Source: an uncultured Chloroflexaceae bacterium
Lineage (GTDB): Bacteria > Chloroflexota > Chloroflexia > Chloroflexales > Chloroflexaceae
Assembly: GCA_937141995.1 (NCBI GenBank)
Contig: CAKZQX010000598.1
Coordinates: forward strand, 1-13,047
Length of the DNA stretch: 13,047 nucleotides
Direction of reading: 5' to 3'
A program made the translations under genes and the position numbers. The notes under the pieces are model-generated. The model had not been told where the DNA came from. It saw only the letters and a program-made list of their open reading frames with translations, and searched no databases. This document shows positions 1 through 6,516 of this stretch, one piece after another (positions within the stretch are counted from its first letter, which is position 1; every line of letters begins with the position of its first letter).

Positions 1-397
1 GGTGACGCTCAAGCTAGTGGCGCAGTGGGCCAATGCCTGCAATATCTTTGGCGACCCGGAGACGCTGCGGCATAAGTTTGGGGTGCTGCGGGAGCATTGC
101 GAGACGCTGGGACGCCCCTACGACGAGATTATCCGCTCCAGCAACCTGAATGTGATCCTGCTGAAGCCGGGCGACGATCCGGTGGCGGCCACGGAGAAGA
201 CCCGCGCGGCACTGGGCATGAGCTTCGACGACCTCTCCCGGATGGCCCTGATTGGCCCCCCCGCCGAAATTGGCGAGCGCGTCCAGAGCATTGTTGATGC
301 GGGCGTCAACTATGTCATTGTCTACTTCCCCCGCATCGTCTATGATCATGAACCCATGCACCGCTTCGCCGAAGAAGTTATTCCAAACATCACATAA
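1..397 (+). CDS. LLM class (luciferase-like) flavin/F420-dependent oxidoreductase, C-terminal part
   Basis: The reading frame is open from the left edge to a TAA at 395-397, so the gene is cut by the window. The GTG at 2-4 is probably an internal valine codon, because the text VTLKLVAQWANACNIFGDPE matches the region that follows the glycine-rich strand in the C-terminal part of the bacterial luciferase-like monooxygenase fold. Downstream come the PYDEIIRSSNLNV segment and the helix GPPAEIGERVQSIVDAGVNY, which in LLM oxidoreductases (family PF00296) precedes the last TIM-barrel strand. These enzymes use F420 or FMN for hydride transfer or oxygenation in the cytoplasm. The substrate cannot be told from this fragment, and the cofactor-binding N-terminus lies outside the window. 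The gene ends directly at repeat E1, whose outer motif starts in its stop codon. Confidence 0.85.
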   Translation, partial: VTLKLVAQWANACNIFGDPETLRHKFGVLREHCETLGRPYDEIIRSSNLNVILLKPGDDPVAATEKTRAALGMSFDDLSRMALIGPPAEIGERVQSIVDAGVNYVIVYFPRIVYDHEPMHRFAEEVIPNIT

Positions 398-565
398 CAC
401 GCGTTACGCGGTGGACGATCAAACTGAGCGTTTCACCAGATGAAACACAGACCGCCTGCGGCAGCATGGTACGTTTGTGTCTTGTTCACAACAATGTTGC
501 ACTTTGTGCAACATTGTTGTGAACAAGAAAGGGATTTGCCGCCTCAGAAGAGGCGACGGACGCGC
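397..565 (+). repeat. Intergenic nested palindromic repeat, copy E1
   Basis: This is one of four related copies in the window. The outer motif ACACGCGTTACGCGGTGG lies at 397-414 and the middle motif GCCTGCGGCAGCATGGT at 454-470. A perfect 22-bp hairpin has arms at 481-502 and 506-527 and the loop TTT at 503-505. A right-side GCCGCCTC...GAGGC segment at about 538-554 corresponds to the same part of E4. The conserved stem base CTTGTTCACA is shared with the other copies, while the upper stem (ACAATGTTGCAC on the left arm) is unique to this one. The right outer motif (ACCGCGTA elsewhere) is degraded here. A small extra hairpin, GTTTCA/TGAAAC, lies at 430-446. The hairpin lacks a following T-run, so it is not a standard terminator. 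Confidence 0.85.
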
Positions 566-622
566 AGAAGCACATCCCTACCGGCATTTCCGCCCTGGAC
601 ATGCAGAAGCACGTCCCTACCG
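564..622 (+). repeat. Two-unit direct repeat, 39-bp period
   Basis: The 20-mer GCAGAAGCACATCCCTACCG at 564-583 recurs at 603-622 with one change (ATCCC to GTCCC), 39 bases downstream. It sits between repeat E1 and the DUF1624 start. It has no coding role that I can see, because the frame through it belongs to the implausible upstream extension of the DUF1624 reading frame. Such short dispersed direct repeats are common in Chloroflexia intergenic DNA, but I cannot assign it to a named family. Confidence 0.6.
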
Positions 623-733
623 TCCCGGACACACCTCCCGCAGCGGCGGCTGGCCGCCGCCTATTCGACAAGCCGGGCTCCTGGTGGTAGCATTGGGCCA
701 CGCATTCGTATCATAGACCCATCAGGCGGTGCT

Positions 734-1537
734 ATGGCTGAGTCAACCCATCACCCACAATCGGTTGCCACCCCGGCGGCCCCACCGGCCTCGCCGCGCC
801 TCTGGGAGATTGACGCCCTGCGCGGCTTTGCCGTGATCCTGATGATCTTCTATCATCTGGTCTGGGATCTGCAGTACGTCGGGCTGGTGCCGGTAAATGT
901 CTACGCGGGTAGCTGGCAGCTCTTTGCCCGCTCAATTGGCACGCTCTTTATCTTTGTACTGGGTGTGTCGGTGGCATTGCGGGCGGCCCGGCAGACTCCC
1001 GCGCCGGGACAGCCCCCCGGACGTGCGTTCTGGCAGGGCTCGCTCATGCGAGGCGGCATCATCTTCAGCCTGGGCATGGTCATCACGCTGGCAACCCTGC
1101 TGGTGATTGGGGAAGCCTATGTGCGCTTTGGGATTCTGCATCTGCTGGGGCTGACGCTGATCCTGGCAACGCCCTTTGTCTATGTGCGCCCCTGGATCAG
1201 CATGGTTGTGGGGCTGCTTATGTTCGCCGGGGGCATCTACCTCAATGGGCAACTGGTCACCTTCCCCTGGCTGCTCTGGCTGGGGCTCCAGCCGATTGGC
1301 GTGCCCATGGTGGACTACTACCCACTACTACCCTGGGCCGGGATCGCGCTGCTGGGCGTGGGCGTGGGCAAACTGGGCTACAACGCCGGCATGCGCCGCT
1401 TCGCCCTGCCCGACCTCTCCATGCTCCCGCCGATCCGTGGCATGCGCCTGCTGGGCCGCCACTCCCTGCTGATCTACATGCTACACCAACCGCTGCTGCT
1501 GGGCATTGTGACGGCGCTCAATGCGCTCCGGGCGTAG
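734..1537 (+). CDS. DUF1624 / heparan-alpha-glucosaminide N-acetyltransferase-like membrane protein
   Basis: This is a 267-residue integral membrane protein. The signature RLWEIDALRGFAVILMIFYH at residues 22-41 (invariant-looking Arg30 and His41) is typical of the DUF1624/HGSNAT catalytic family, whose members move acyl groups across membranes. About seven hydrophobic segments follow, and the end HSLLIYMLHQPLLLGIVTAL resembles the last helix of related acyltransferases. The frame stays open upstream to an ATG at 440, but that extension would translate repeat E1 and the 39-bp direct repeats and reads as low-complexity Arg/Pro text. I therefore place the start at the ATG at 734, which has a modest AGGCGG ribosome-binding sequence four bases ahead. 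The family is clear, but the substrate is unknown. No partner gene is adjacent, and the gene is followed by a MITE-like element. Confidence 0.85.
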   Translation: MAESTHHPQSVATPAAPPASPRLWEIDALRGFAVILMIFYHLVWDLQYVGLVPVNVYAGSWQLFARSIGTLFIFVLGVSVALRAARQTPAPGQPPGRAFWQGSLMRGGIIFSLGMVITLATLLVIGEAYVRFGILHLLGLTLILATPFVYVRPWISMVVGLLMFAGGIYLNGQLVTFPWLLWLGLQPIGVPMVDYYPLLPWAGIALLGVGVGKLGYNAGMRRFALPDLSMLPPIRGMRLLGRHSLLIYMLHQPLLLGIVTALNALRA

Positions 1538-1558
1538 GCGTGGGCTTCCCCGTTTCTA

Positions 1559-1732
1559 AGAGACTGTCTGAAAGATGATGCGCGTCGGTCCCACGGCATG
1601 CGGGGTGCCCTACGACACCGGACAGCGCCCCCGGCGTCCCGGCTTCCGCCGGTTCCGGCCACACCCCGGCTGACGCCGGGACTCCCGCGCCGGGGCCGTC
1701 GCCCCATAACCAACCCGTTTCAGACAGTCTCT
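1559..1732. mobile_element. MITE-like element with perfect 15-bp terminal inverted repeats
   Basis: AGAGACTGTCTGAAA at 1559-1573 is the exact reverse complement of TTTCAGACAGTCTCT at 1718-1732, and the two bound 174 bp. The interior holds a second inverted repeat (CCCGGCGTC at 1630-1638 and GACGCCGGG at 1672-1680) and is very rich in CCGG. No transposase or credible coding region fits inside. The flanks (TTCTA on the left, CATCT on the right) show no convincing target-site duplication. It lies in the convergent gap between the DUF1624 and RNase Z-like genes, where insertion would be harmless. A non-autonomous derivative of a DDE transposon is the best reading. A long intergenic hairpin that is not mobile is the alternative. 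Confidence 0.7.
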
Positions 1733-1743
1733 CATCTCTGCGT

Positions 1744-1763
1744 CCTCTGTGTTCTCTGTGGCT
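1744..1763 (+). repeat. CTCTGTG-type short repeat, left member of a pair around the RNase Z-like gene
   Basis: CCTCTGTGTTCTCTGTGGCT lies just beyond the stop of the minus-strand RNase Z-like gene. A reverse-complement relative (17 of 20 bases agree) sits at 2826-2845, upstream of the same gene. It belongs in style to the short-period TCTCTGTG repeats found between genes in many Chloroflexota. Confidence 0.6.
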
Positions 1764-1780
1764 ATAATAACAAATCAGGA

Positions 1781-2782
1781 TCACACCCACCCTACCGGGA
1801 AGCGCGTGTTGGGAAAGATCGCCCGCGCCTCGGCCAGAATCTCCGGGTAATCCGCCGGGCGATAGCGCTCCGAGATATGGATCAGGACCAGTTCCGCCAC
1901 CCCTGCCGCGCGGGCCAACCCGGCCGCCTGCCGATTGGTGAGATGGTAGGCTCGCCGCGCCAATGGTAGATCGGCATGGCGAAACTGGCTCTCGCAGACC
2001 AGCGTACCGCAACCCTGCAGCGCGGGAACCAACCGCGCCAGCGTCGGCGCATCCAGGCGAAAATCGGTCAGGTAAGCCAGCGTATCGCCGGGCGTCTCGA
2101 CCAGCAACTGCGCGCGCAACTCCGCCAGAGCATAGGTCTGCCCCGCCAGCGTCAGGGTGGGCGCTTCGTCCGGGGTGGCGCTTTTCACCTGCTGTAGCCA
2201 GGCTCCCGGCAGCAGGTTGAGCGCCGCCAGCCGCGCCGGATCGATATTGCGCCGGGGCGTCTCGCGGATGATATAACCCATCGAGGGTGTCAGATGGTCC
2301 AGCGTGATCGCCGTGACGCTGAAGTCAGCGTTGGCGATGATGGGACCGGCATGCAGCCCACTGCCGGCCGGATGCGCCCGGGCGAAGGCTTCCTCGGCGT
2401 GGAAGCGCCAGGCCGTCACCATCTCCGTGCCGATATCGTGGACCAGCCAGGTGCCGCGCAGCTCCGCCTGCAAGTTCCACATAAACCCGCGCAGCCGATG
2501 CTGCATAATCTGCGCCGTGGCGGGCGGTCCCCAGACCTGCATGGGCGGATCGGCCCGGTTGAAGCTGTGGCGGAAGAGCGTATCAAAGCCGCTGATATGG
2601 TCCATATGCAGATGGGACAGCAGCAGATGATCGAGCGCCTGCAGCTCTCCCACCGGGCGCTGCGCCAGCCCCACCTCGCCGCAATCGCAGAGCAACCGGT
2701 AGATCGCCTGCCCCGCGTTGATCTGCACCAGGAGCGCGTTATCGTGCCCGGCGGCCCCCAGCACCTGCCCCGCAATGCTCAC
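1781..2782 (-). CDS. RNase Z-like MBL-fold metallo-hydrolase
   Basis: This is a 333-residue metallo-beta-lactamase-fold protein. Counting from the chosen start, the zinc motif HLHMDH spans residues 57-62 within LLLSHLHMDHISGFDTLF. Further along are LDHLTPSMGYII (the RNase Z 'DH..p..GY' strand), YLTDFR (metal-ligand Asp) and a C-terminal HISERY, the counterpart of the HxSxRY motif of tRNase Z. These motifs place it with the ElaC/RNase Z group, which trims tRNA 3' ends, although many members have other or unknown substrates. I chose the GTG at 2780-2782 because AGGGAG sits seven bases ahead of it. An ATG at 2809 is in frame but adds an Arg/Cys-rich head and has no ribosome-binding site. The gene is alone on its strand and flanked by inverted CTCTGTG-type repeats. 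Confidence 0.85.
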   Translation of the reverse strand: MSIAGQVLGAAGHDNALLVQINAGQAIYRLLCDCGEVGLAQRPVGELQALDHLLLSHLHMDHISGFDTLFRHSFNRADPPMQVWGPPATAQIMQHRLRGFMWNLQAELRGTWLVHDIGTEMVTAWRFHAEEAFARAHPAGSGLHAGPIIANADFSVTAITLDHLTPSMGYIIRETPRRNIDPARLAALNLLPGAWLQQVKSATPDEAPTLTLAGQTYALAELRAQLLVETPGDTLAYLTDFRLDAPTLARLVPALQGCGTLVCESQFRHADLPLARRAYHLTNRQAAGLARAAGVAELVLIHISERYRPADYPEILAEARAIFPNTRFPVGWV

Positions 2783-2825
2783 CACACATCTCCCTTCGCA
2801 CCGTCTCATACCGATTTATTGTCAT

Positions 2826-2845
2826 AGCCACCGAGAACACCGAGA
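2826..2845 (-). repeat. CTCTGTG-type short repeat, right member of the pair
   Basis: AGCCACCGAGAACACCGAGA is the inverted relative of the sequence at 1744-1763, with 17 of 20 bases agreeing. It lies 43 bases upstream of the chosen RNase Z-like start, between that gene and the NACHT remnant. Together the pair brackets the RNase Z-like gene. Confidence 0.6.
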
Positions 2846-2950
2846 AGATACCATGGGAACGTGCCGCCACTGCGCCCGTTGCGCCCGTTCCCGTTGATGG
2901 CTGGGTTGATGGCAACCTGGTATCACGGGTGTGGATGTATTGCGGAGATC

Positions 2951-3445
2951 ATGCTACCATATTCACGATTGTTCCTCGCCCAAGCAACCAACCCGCTGCT
3001 CTGCGCGATGATCTGCGCGCTGCACCGCGACCGCAAGCGGCAACTGCCGGCCGACCGGGTACAACTCTATGAGATCACCTGTGAGATGCTGCTGGAGCGG
3101 CGCGGCCAGGAACGCGGGGTCGATCTGCAGAGCTACCCCCGGCTGACCTACCGCCAGAAAAAGCAGTTTCTGCAAGAGGTTGCCTACTGGATGTTGCGCA
3201 ACGGCAAGACCGAAGCTGGCCGGGCCGAGGCCGAAGCCTGCTTTGCCCGGGTGCTGCCGACCATCCTGGAGAGTGCCGACAGCGTGCAGCCGGGCGACGT
3301 CTACCGGCTGTTTATTGAACATAGCGGTATGGTACGCGAACCCGGATGCGGGCGCATCGACTTTATCCACGTTGAACGATCGGTTCGTGGAACAAACCAA
3401 CTTCCTCCGGCGTCTCTACACCAGACTGGCAGATATACCGTGTAA
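2951..3445 (+). pseudogene. Broken NACHT/STAND NTPase, C-terminal remnant
   Basis: The stretch from about 2975 to 3370 encodes the part of a NACHT NTPase that follows the nucleotide-binding core. It runs from ATNPLLCAMICALHRDRKRQ through LYEITCEMLLERRGQERGV and QEVAYWMLRNGKTEA to IEHSGMVREPGCGRIDFIH. In intact relatives the DFIH is followed by a RTFQEYLAA-like segment. Here the match stops abruptly at base 3370 and changes to unrelated text ending at TAA 3443-3445. The Walker A and Walker B motifs are missing, and sequence before the ATG at 2951 (frame open from 2861) is not NACHT-like. NACHT proteins of bacteria include antiphage defence and signalling STAND ATPases, but this fragment cannot be active as an ATPase. 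Both ends look truncated by rearrangement. A short expressed protein of unknown role is possible but less likely. Confidence 0.75.
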
Positions 3446-3459
3446 GCAAGGAGATCGCT

Positions 3460-4590
3460 ATGAACCACATGCTTCGCCAACGTTACGCGCATCCGTTGTT
3501 CGTTCTGCTGCTGTTGCTGCTGCTCGCCGGGTGCGGCGGTACAGTTCAAGAAGAATTTAGTGAAGTAAACGAGGGGCTGGCCCCCCCCGGATTAGATGAC
3601 TCCGGCATGGAGTCGAACCGGGCTCCCGCACCAACCATGCCTATGGTCGATGTCCAGGATCGGGCGGGGAGTGCCGGTGCCGAATTTGAAGAAGAAGCGA
3701 TGGCGGAACCGGCTCCGGCTGCTCCGGCTGAGGCTGACGCTGCTCAGGAAGCGCAGCCCACGCCATTCACTCAGGCGGTGGCCTTCAACGAAGATGTGGG
3801 CCGGAAAATCATTAAGAATGCCGATCTAACGATTGAGGTTGCCAGCGTTGAGATTGCTGTGAGCCGGATCAGTAACGCGGCGGCACAGGTCGGCGGGTAT
3901 GTGCTGGAGACCCGCACGAACTTCGGCGAGGAGGGAGCCGAAGGAGCCGTGATGCAGATTGCTGTGCCCGTGGATACCTTCGAGGCCACCCTGGAACGTA
4001 TCCGTGGGACGGCCACCCGGTTGATTGACGAGCAGGCTTCCGGTATGGATGTATCCCAGGAATATGTCGATGTCCAGAGCCAGCTTGCCAACCTGGAGGC
4101 TACTCAGGCACGCATCCGCGAGTTCCTGGAGCAGGCCGAAACCGTGGAAGAGGCGCTACGGGTAAATAGTCGGCTTAGCGAGGTTGAAGCTCAGATCAGT
4201 CAACTTAAGGGGCGGCTGCAATATCTGTCGCAGCGGGCCGCCTTCTCAACCATCACCATCCAGTTAGAGCAGCAGCCACCCGAAATTACACCCACACCGA
4301 CCGCTACACCGACGCCAACCGTGACGCCCACGCCGGAGCCGGTCTGGTCGCCGGGTGAGACGGCGGGCCAGGCCTATGGCACACTCACGGATGTGCTGCA
4401 GGTTGTTGCGACCATGGCGATCTGGCTGGCAGTGGTGGTGCTGCCCCTGGCACTGCCGATTGCCCTGATTGGTCTGGGATTACGCGCCTGGCAACAGCGC
4501 AACCGGGCGCAATCCCAAACGGGAAGCAGTGCGTCTCCCGTAGCAGCGCCATCGCAGGAACCGGCCGAGAGTGGCACATCAACAGATTGA
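3460..4590 (+). CDS. DUF4349 domain-containing lipoprotein
   Basis: This is a 376-residue envelope protein. A signal peptide with a poly-Leu core ends in the lipobox LAGC (Cys25), predicting N-terminal lipidation. An acidic Ala/Pro-rich spacer follows to about residue 110. The DUF4349 domain spans about residues 114-273. It starts VGRKIIKNADLTIEV, continues with VGGYVLETRTNF and VPVDTFEATLERI, then a helical coiled coil (SQLANLEATQARIREFLEQA) and a closing beta strand. A Thr-Pro linker (277-294), one membrane helix (about 314-341) and a basic/Ser-rich tail complete it. DUF4349 proteins are membrane-anchored and of unknown function. Having both a lipid anchor and a C-terminal helix makes a double anchor. 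AAGGAG lies eight bases before the ATG, so the start is well supported. The gene begins 14 bases after the NACHT remnant's stop. Confidence 0.88.
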   Translation: MNHMLRQRYAHPLFVLLLLLLLAGCGGTVQEEFSEVNEGLAPPGLDDSGMESNRAPAPTMPMVDVQDRAGSAGAEFEEEAMAEPAPAAPAEADAAQEAQPTPFTQAVAFNEDVGRKIIKNADLTIEVASVEIAVSRISNAAAQVGGYVLETRTNFGEEGAEGAVMQIAVPVDTFEATLERIRGTATRLIDEQASGMDVSQEYVDVQSQLANLEATQARIREFLEQAETVEEALRVNSRLSEVEAQISQLKGRLQYLSQRAAFSTITIQLEQQPPEITPTPTATPTPTVTPTPEPVWSPGETAGQAYGTLTDVLQVVATMAIWLAVVVLPLALPIALIGLGLRAWQQRNRAQSQTGSSASPVAAPSQEPAESGTSTD

Positions 4591-4604
4591 CATAAAGTCA
4601 CTAC

Positions 4605-4798
4605 CATGAGTTACGCGGTCCTTGACGCGGAAGGACATGGCGCCTCCGGCAAGGTGGAAGAAATCTGATCTTGTTCACACAAAAATTCACAACGTGAATT
4701 TTTGTGTGAACAAGAATAAAACATACCATGCTGCCGCAGGCGAAGCTGACGTCCGAGTCGTTCACCAGACCGAAAGAAGCTGCACCGCGTAAGTCATG
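4605..4798 (-). repeat. Intergenic nested palindromic repeat, copy E2 (reversed)
   Basis: This copy is inverted relative to E1, E3 and E4 and lies between convergent genes. Its ends form a 15-bp inverted pair with one mismatch: CATGAGTTACGCGGT at 4605-4619 and ACCGCGTAAGTCATG at 4784-4798. Inside are GCCTCCGGCA at 4642-4651 and TGCCGCAGGC at 4732-4741, followed by the reversed CATGGT motif, then a perfect 21-bp hairpin with arms at 4670-4690 and 4694-4714 and a 3-nt loop at 4691-4693. The stem base CTTGTTCACA is shared with E1, and the upper stem is AT-rich (CAAAAATTCAC). ACTA occurs just outside both ends (4600-4603 and 4801-4804), but with uneven spacing, so I do not call it a target-site duplication. 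Confidence 0.85.
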
Positions 4799-4861
4799 TT
4801 ACTAACAATGATTTCCGACTGTTCCGGCGGCAGGTATGTTCAACGTACCCACCGCCGGATT

Positions 4862-5386
4862 CTACGAACCATCCTGGTTTGTTCGCGCCAGCATCCAGAG
4901 GGCCATCTGCTCCAGTCCAACTAATGCCGCTGTAACGATAACCGCCAGACCAAACAGGATCAGGTTACTCTCATCGCCGGCACGGAAGGCAAATATCAGC
5001 GAGGTAGCGACCGCTGGGGGATGTACCGCGTCAAGCAGGATCATCAGCGTGATCGTGATAACCATCGCACTGCCACCCGCGATATAGCCCGGCCCCAGCA
5101 GCAGGTAAATCGTCAGACCGATTACGGCGGCCAGCATCTGGGCAATCACCAGGGTTCTGATCGTATTTGTGCCATGTTCGGGATCAAGATAGATCAGAAA
5201 TGCGCTGGCGGCAAGCGAGGCAAACAGCAATCGCTGCCGGCTCAACACTTCCACCAGGCCGAGCACCAACAACACCGTCAGGGTAGGCAGCAGGGCCAGC
5301 AAAAACTCGTCCCGCAGACTCAACCGCCGGCGCTTTGGTCGCCTGGCACCTTGAACTGGCTTTAGGCTTTCCCGATTTGACTGCAT
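4862..5386 (-). CDS. HPP family membrane protein (second of tandem pair)
   Basis: This is a 174-residue protein with a basic N-terminus and four hydrophobic helices. The family signature is visible in LLDAVHPPAVATSLIFAFR, where the HPP tripeptide gives the family its name (PF04982). Other conserved stretches are LIYLDPEHGTNT and LLGPGYIAGGSAM. HPP proteins sit in the inner membrane. A plant plastid member is linked to nitrite transport, but bacterial roles are largely untested. The start is the ATG at 5384-5386, 12 bases after the stop of the neighbouring HPP gene, which points to co-transcription. A purine-rich GGGAATAGGGG precedes it. The stop is a TAG at 4862. The protein is clearly a paralogue of its neighbour, with most residues of the membrane core identical or similar. 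Confidence 0.88.
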   Translation of the reverse strand: MQSNRESLKPVQGARRPKRRRLSLRDEFLLALLPTLTVLLVLGLVEVLSRQRLLFASLAASAFLIYLDPEHGTNTIRTLVIAQMLAAVIGLTIYLLLGPGYIAGGSAMVITITLMILLDAVHPPAVATSLIFAFRAGDESNLILFGLAVIVTAALVGLEQMALWMLARTNQDGS

Positions 5387-5398
5387 CCCCTATTCCCG

Positions 5399-5875
5399 TC
5401 ACTCTTCTTCCCGCGTAACCCGTCCAAACTGCCACATCACCGCCTGCTCAAGCAGCACCAGCACGGACGTCATGCTCACTGCCAGAAAGAAGAGAAACAG
5501 ATTACTCACATCATCGGTGCGGAACGCAAAGATCAGCGAAGTTGAGGCGGCCGGTGGATGCACCCGATCAAACAGAACCATCACGATAATCGTAATAATC
5601 ATTGCACCGCCGCCGGCGAAGTAGCCAGGGCCGAGTAGAACATCCATCCCCAATCCGGCACTCGCGGCGAGCAGATGGGCAATGATCAGGGTGCGAGCAG
5701 TATTGGTGTTGTGCTGCGGATCAAGATAGATCAATAATGCACTGGATGCAAGTGATGAAAACAGAAAGCGCTGGTTGCTGACTTGCTCGATCAGACCGAG
5801 AATACTGATAACGGTCAGGGTGGGCAGCAGCGCCAGCGTTAACTCCTGCTGCAGTTTTAGCCGTTTGCGATTCAT
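5399..5875 (-). CDS. HPP family membrane protein (first of tandem pair)
   Basis: This is a 158-residue, four-helix protein with the signature FDRVHPPAASTSLIFAFR and the paired motifs LIYLDPQHNTNT and LLGPGYFAGGGAM, colinear with the downstream HPP gene. A longer frame starts at a TTG at 5905 and would overlap the receiver gene. I prefer the ATG at 5873-5875, 19 bases after that gene's stop, because a GAGGAA lies upstream (with rather long spacing) and MNRKRLKLQQEL matches the N-terminus of the paralogue. The C-terminus ends with charged residues (GRVTREEE). The tandem arrangement suggests a duplication, and the two products may form a mixed oligomer; that is an inference. Confidence 0.87.
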   Translation of the reverse strand: MNRKRLKLQQELTLALLPTLTVISILGLIEQVSNQRFLFSSLASSALLIYLDPQHNTNTARTLIIAHLLAASAGLGMDVLLGPGYFAGGGAMIITIIVMVLFDRVHPPAASTSLIFAFRTDDVSNLFLFFLAVSMTSVLVLLEQAVMWQFGRVTREEE

Positions 5876-5894
5876 ACCTGCAACTATTCCTCGG

Positions 5895-6278
5895 CTATGG
5901 CGCAAGGTGTCGGCGGATTGCGCTCAACAGATCATCAAGATTGAGCGAGTGGCCGACCATCTGTCCATGTAATGCCTGCAACTGGTCAGCCTGATCGGGA
6001 GACAGATGATGATCGGCCGAGTTCATCAGCACGGGAATATGCTGAGTGGTCGGGTTATGGCGGAGCATCTGGAGGATCTTTAGCCCGCTCTGGGGTTCCT
6101 CCATCCGCATATCGAGCATAATCAGATCGGGACAATGCTGTGCGGCCAGGGGACAGGCGCTGTCACTTGTCGCGCAGAGAATGACTTCGTACTGTTCATC
6201 CGTGAGTAGTTCATACATCAAATAGAGATAACTCTGATCATCATTTACAACCAGAATAAGTGGATGTTCGCGCTGCAT
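5895..6278 (-). CDS. Stand-alone response regulator receiver protein with atypical active site
   Basis: This is a 127-residue protein consisting only of a CheY-like receiver fold. Visible parts are the LILVVNDDQSY start (acidic pair Asp13/Asp14, with Asn12 where Asp is common), the phospho-acceptor Asp56 in LIMLDMRM, and Ser87 in VLMNSAD at the switch Ser/Thr position. The usual Lys-Pro after strand beta5 is absent: the sequence there reads MVGHSLNLDDLL, putting His110-Ser111 where Lys-Pro normally is. The conserved Lys normally bonds the phosphoryl group, so signalling may be altered or absent. There is no output domain and no kinase nearby. The ATG at 6276-6278 has GAGGGGG a few bases upstream. 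The gene is followed by the two HPP genes at short spacing, which suggests one operon. Confidence 0.85.
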   Translation of the reverse strand: MQREHPLILVVNDDQSYLYLMYELLTDEQYEVILCATSDSACPLAAQHCPDLIMLDMRMEEPQSGLKILQMLRHNPTTQHIPVLMNSADHHLSPDQADQLQALHGQMVGHSLNLDDLLSAIRRHLAP

Positions 6279-6516
6279 TGTCCCCCTCGTGAACTACTCT
6301 AGCTGGTATCTACTCTCGTACAGAACAACAGTTGCAGTCGGTTGCGCCCTACCCGAACCCACGAAGATACAAAAACACGAAGGCACGAAAAAATATAAAA
6401 TCTTCGTGTTCTTCGTGCTTGCATCACTTGCGTTACAGATGCTGCCGGACAGGTATGAATTAACTGGAATACTAACAGCTTCTCAACATTATCTCCACTC
6501 TATTTTTCCTTACCTG
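6279..6516. other. Gene-free stretch upstream of the receiver gene, with CACGAAG-type inverted repeat
   Basis: I see no credible gene here; the plus-strand frame at 6289-6645 crosses repeats and resembles no protein. The part at 6376-6417 contains CACGAAGGCACGAA and its near-complement TTCGTGTTCTTCGTG around an A/T-rich loop, a stem of about 14 bp with one bulge. It belongs in style to the short-period CACGAAGAC repeats seen between genes in several bacterial phyla. It may lie in the leader region of the minus-strand receiver transcript. Confidence 0.55.

Noticed and set aside
440..733. N-terminal extension of the DUF1624 frame from the ATG at 440
   Set aside because: It would translate the E1 hairpin and the 39-bp repeats into Arg/Pro-rich text with no family match. 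The ATG at 734 fits the protein better.
2294..2827. Plus-strand frame of 177 codons over the RNase Z-like gene
   Set aside because: It overlaps a gene with intact metal motifs on the opposite strand and shows no recognisable domain.
3371..3560. Frameshift continuation of the NACHT protein in the third frame after base 3370
   Set aside because: The text there (TLNDRFVEQTNFLRRLYTRL) does not match the RTFQEYLAA-type continuation expected, so a simple frameshift does not restore the protein.
4600..4804. ACTA on both sides of E2 as a target-site duplication
   Set aside because: Spacing to the two ends differs by one base, and a 4-mer match is expected by chance. The other copies show no matching duplication.
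5876..5905. TTG start at 5905 for the first HPP gene
   Set aside because: It would overlap the receiver gene, has no ribosome-binding site, and adds residues not found in the paralogue.
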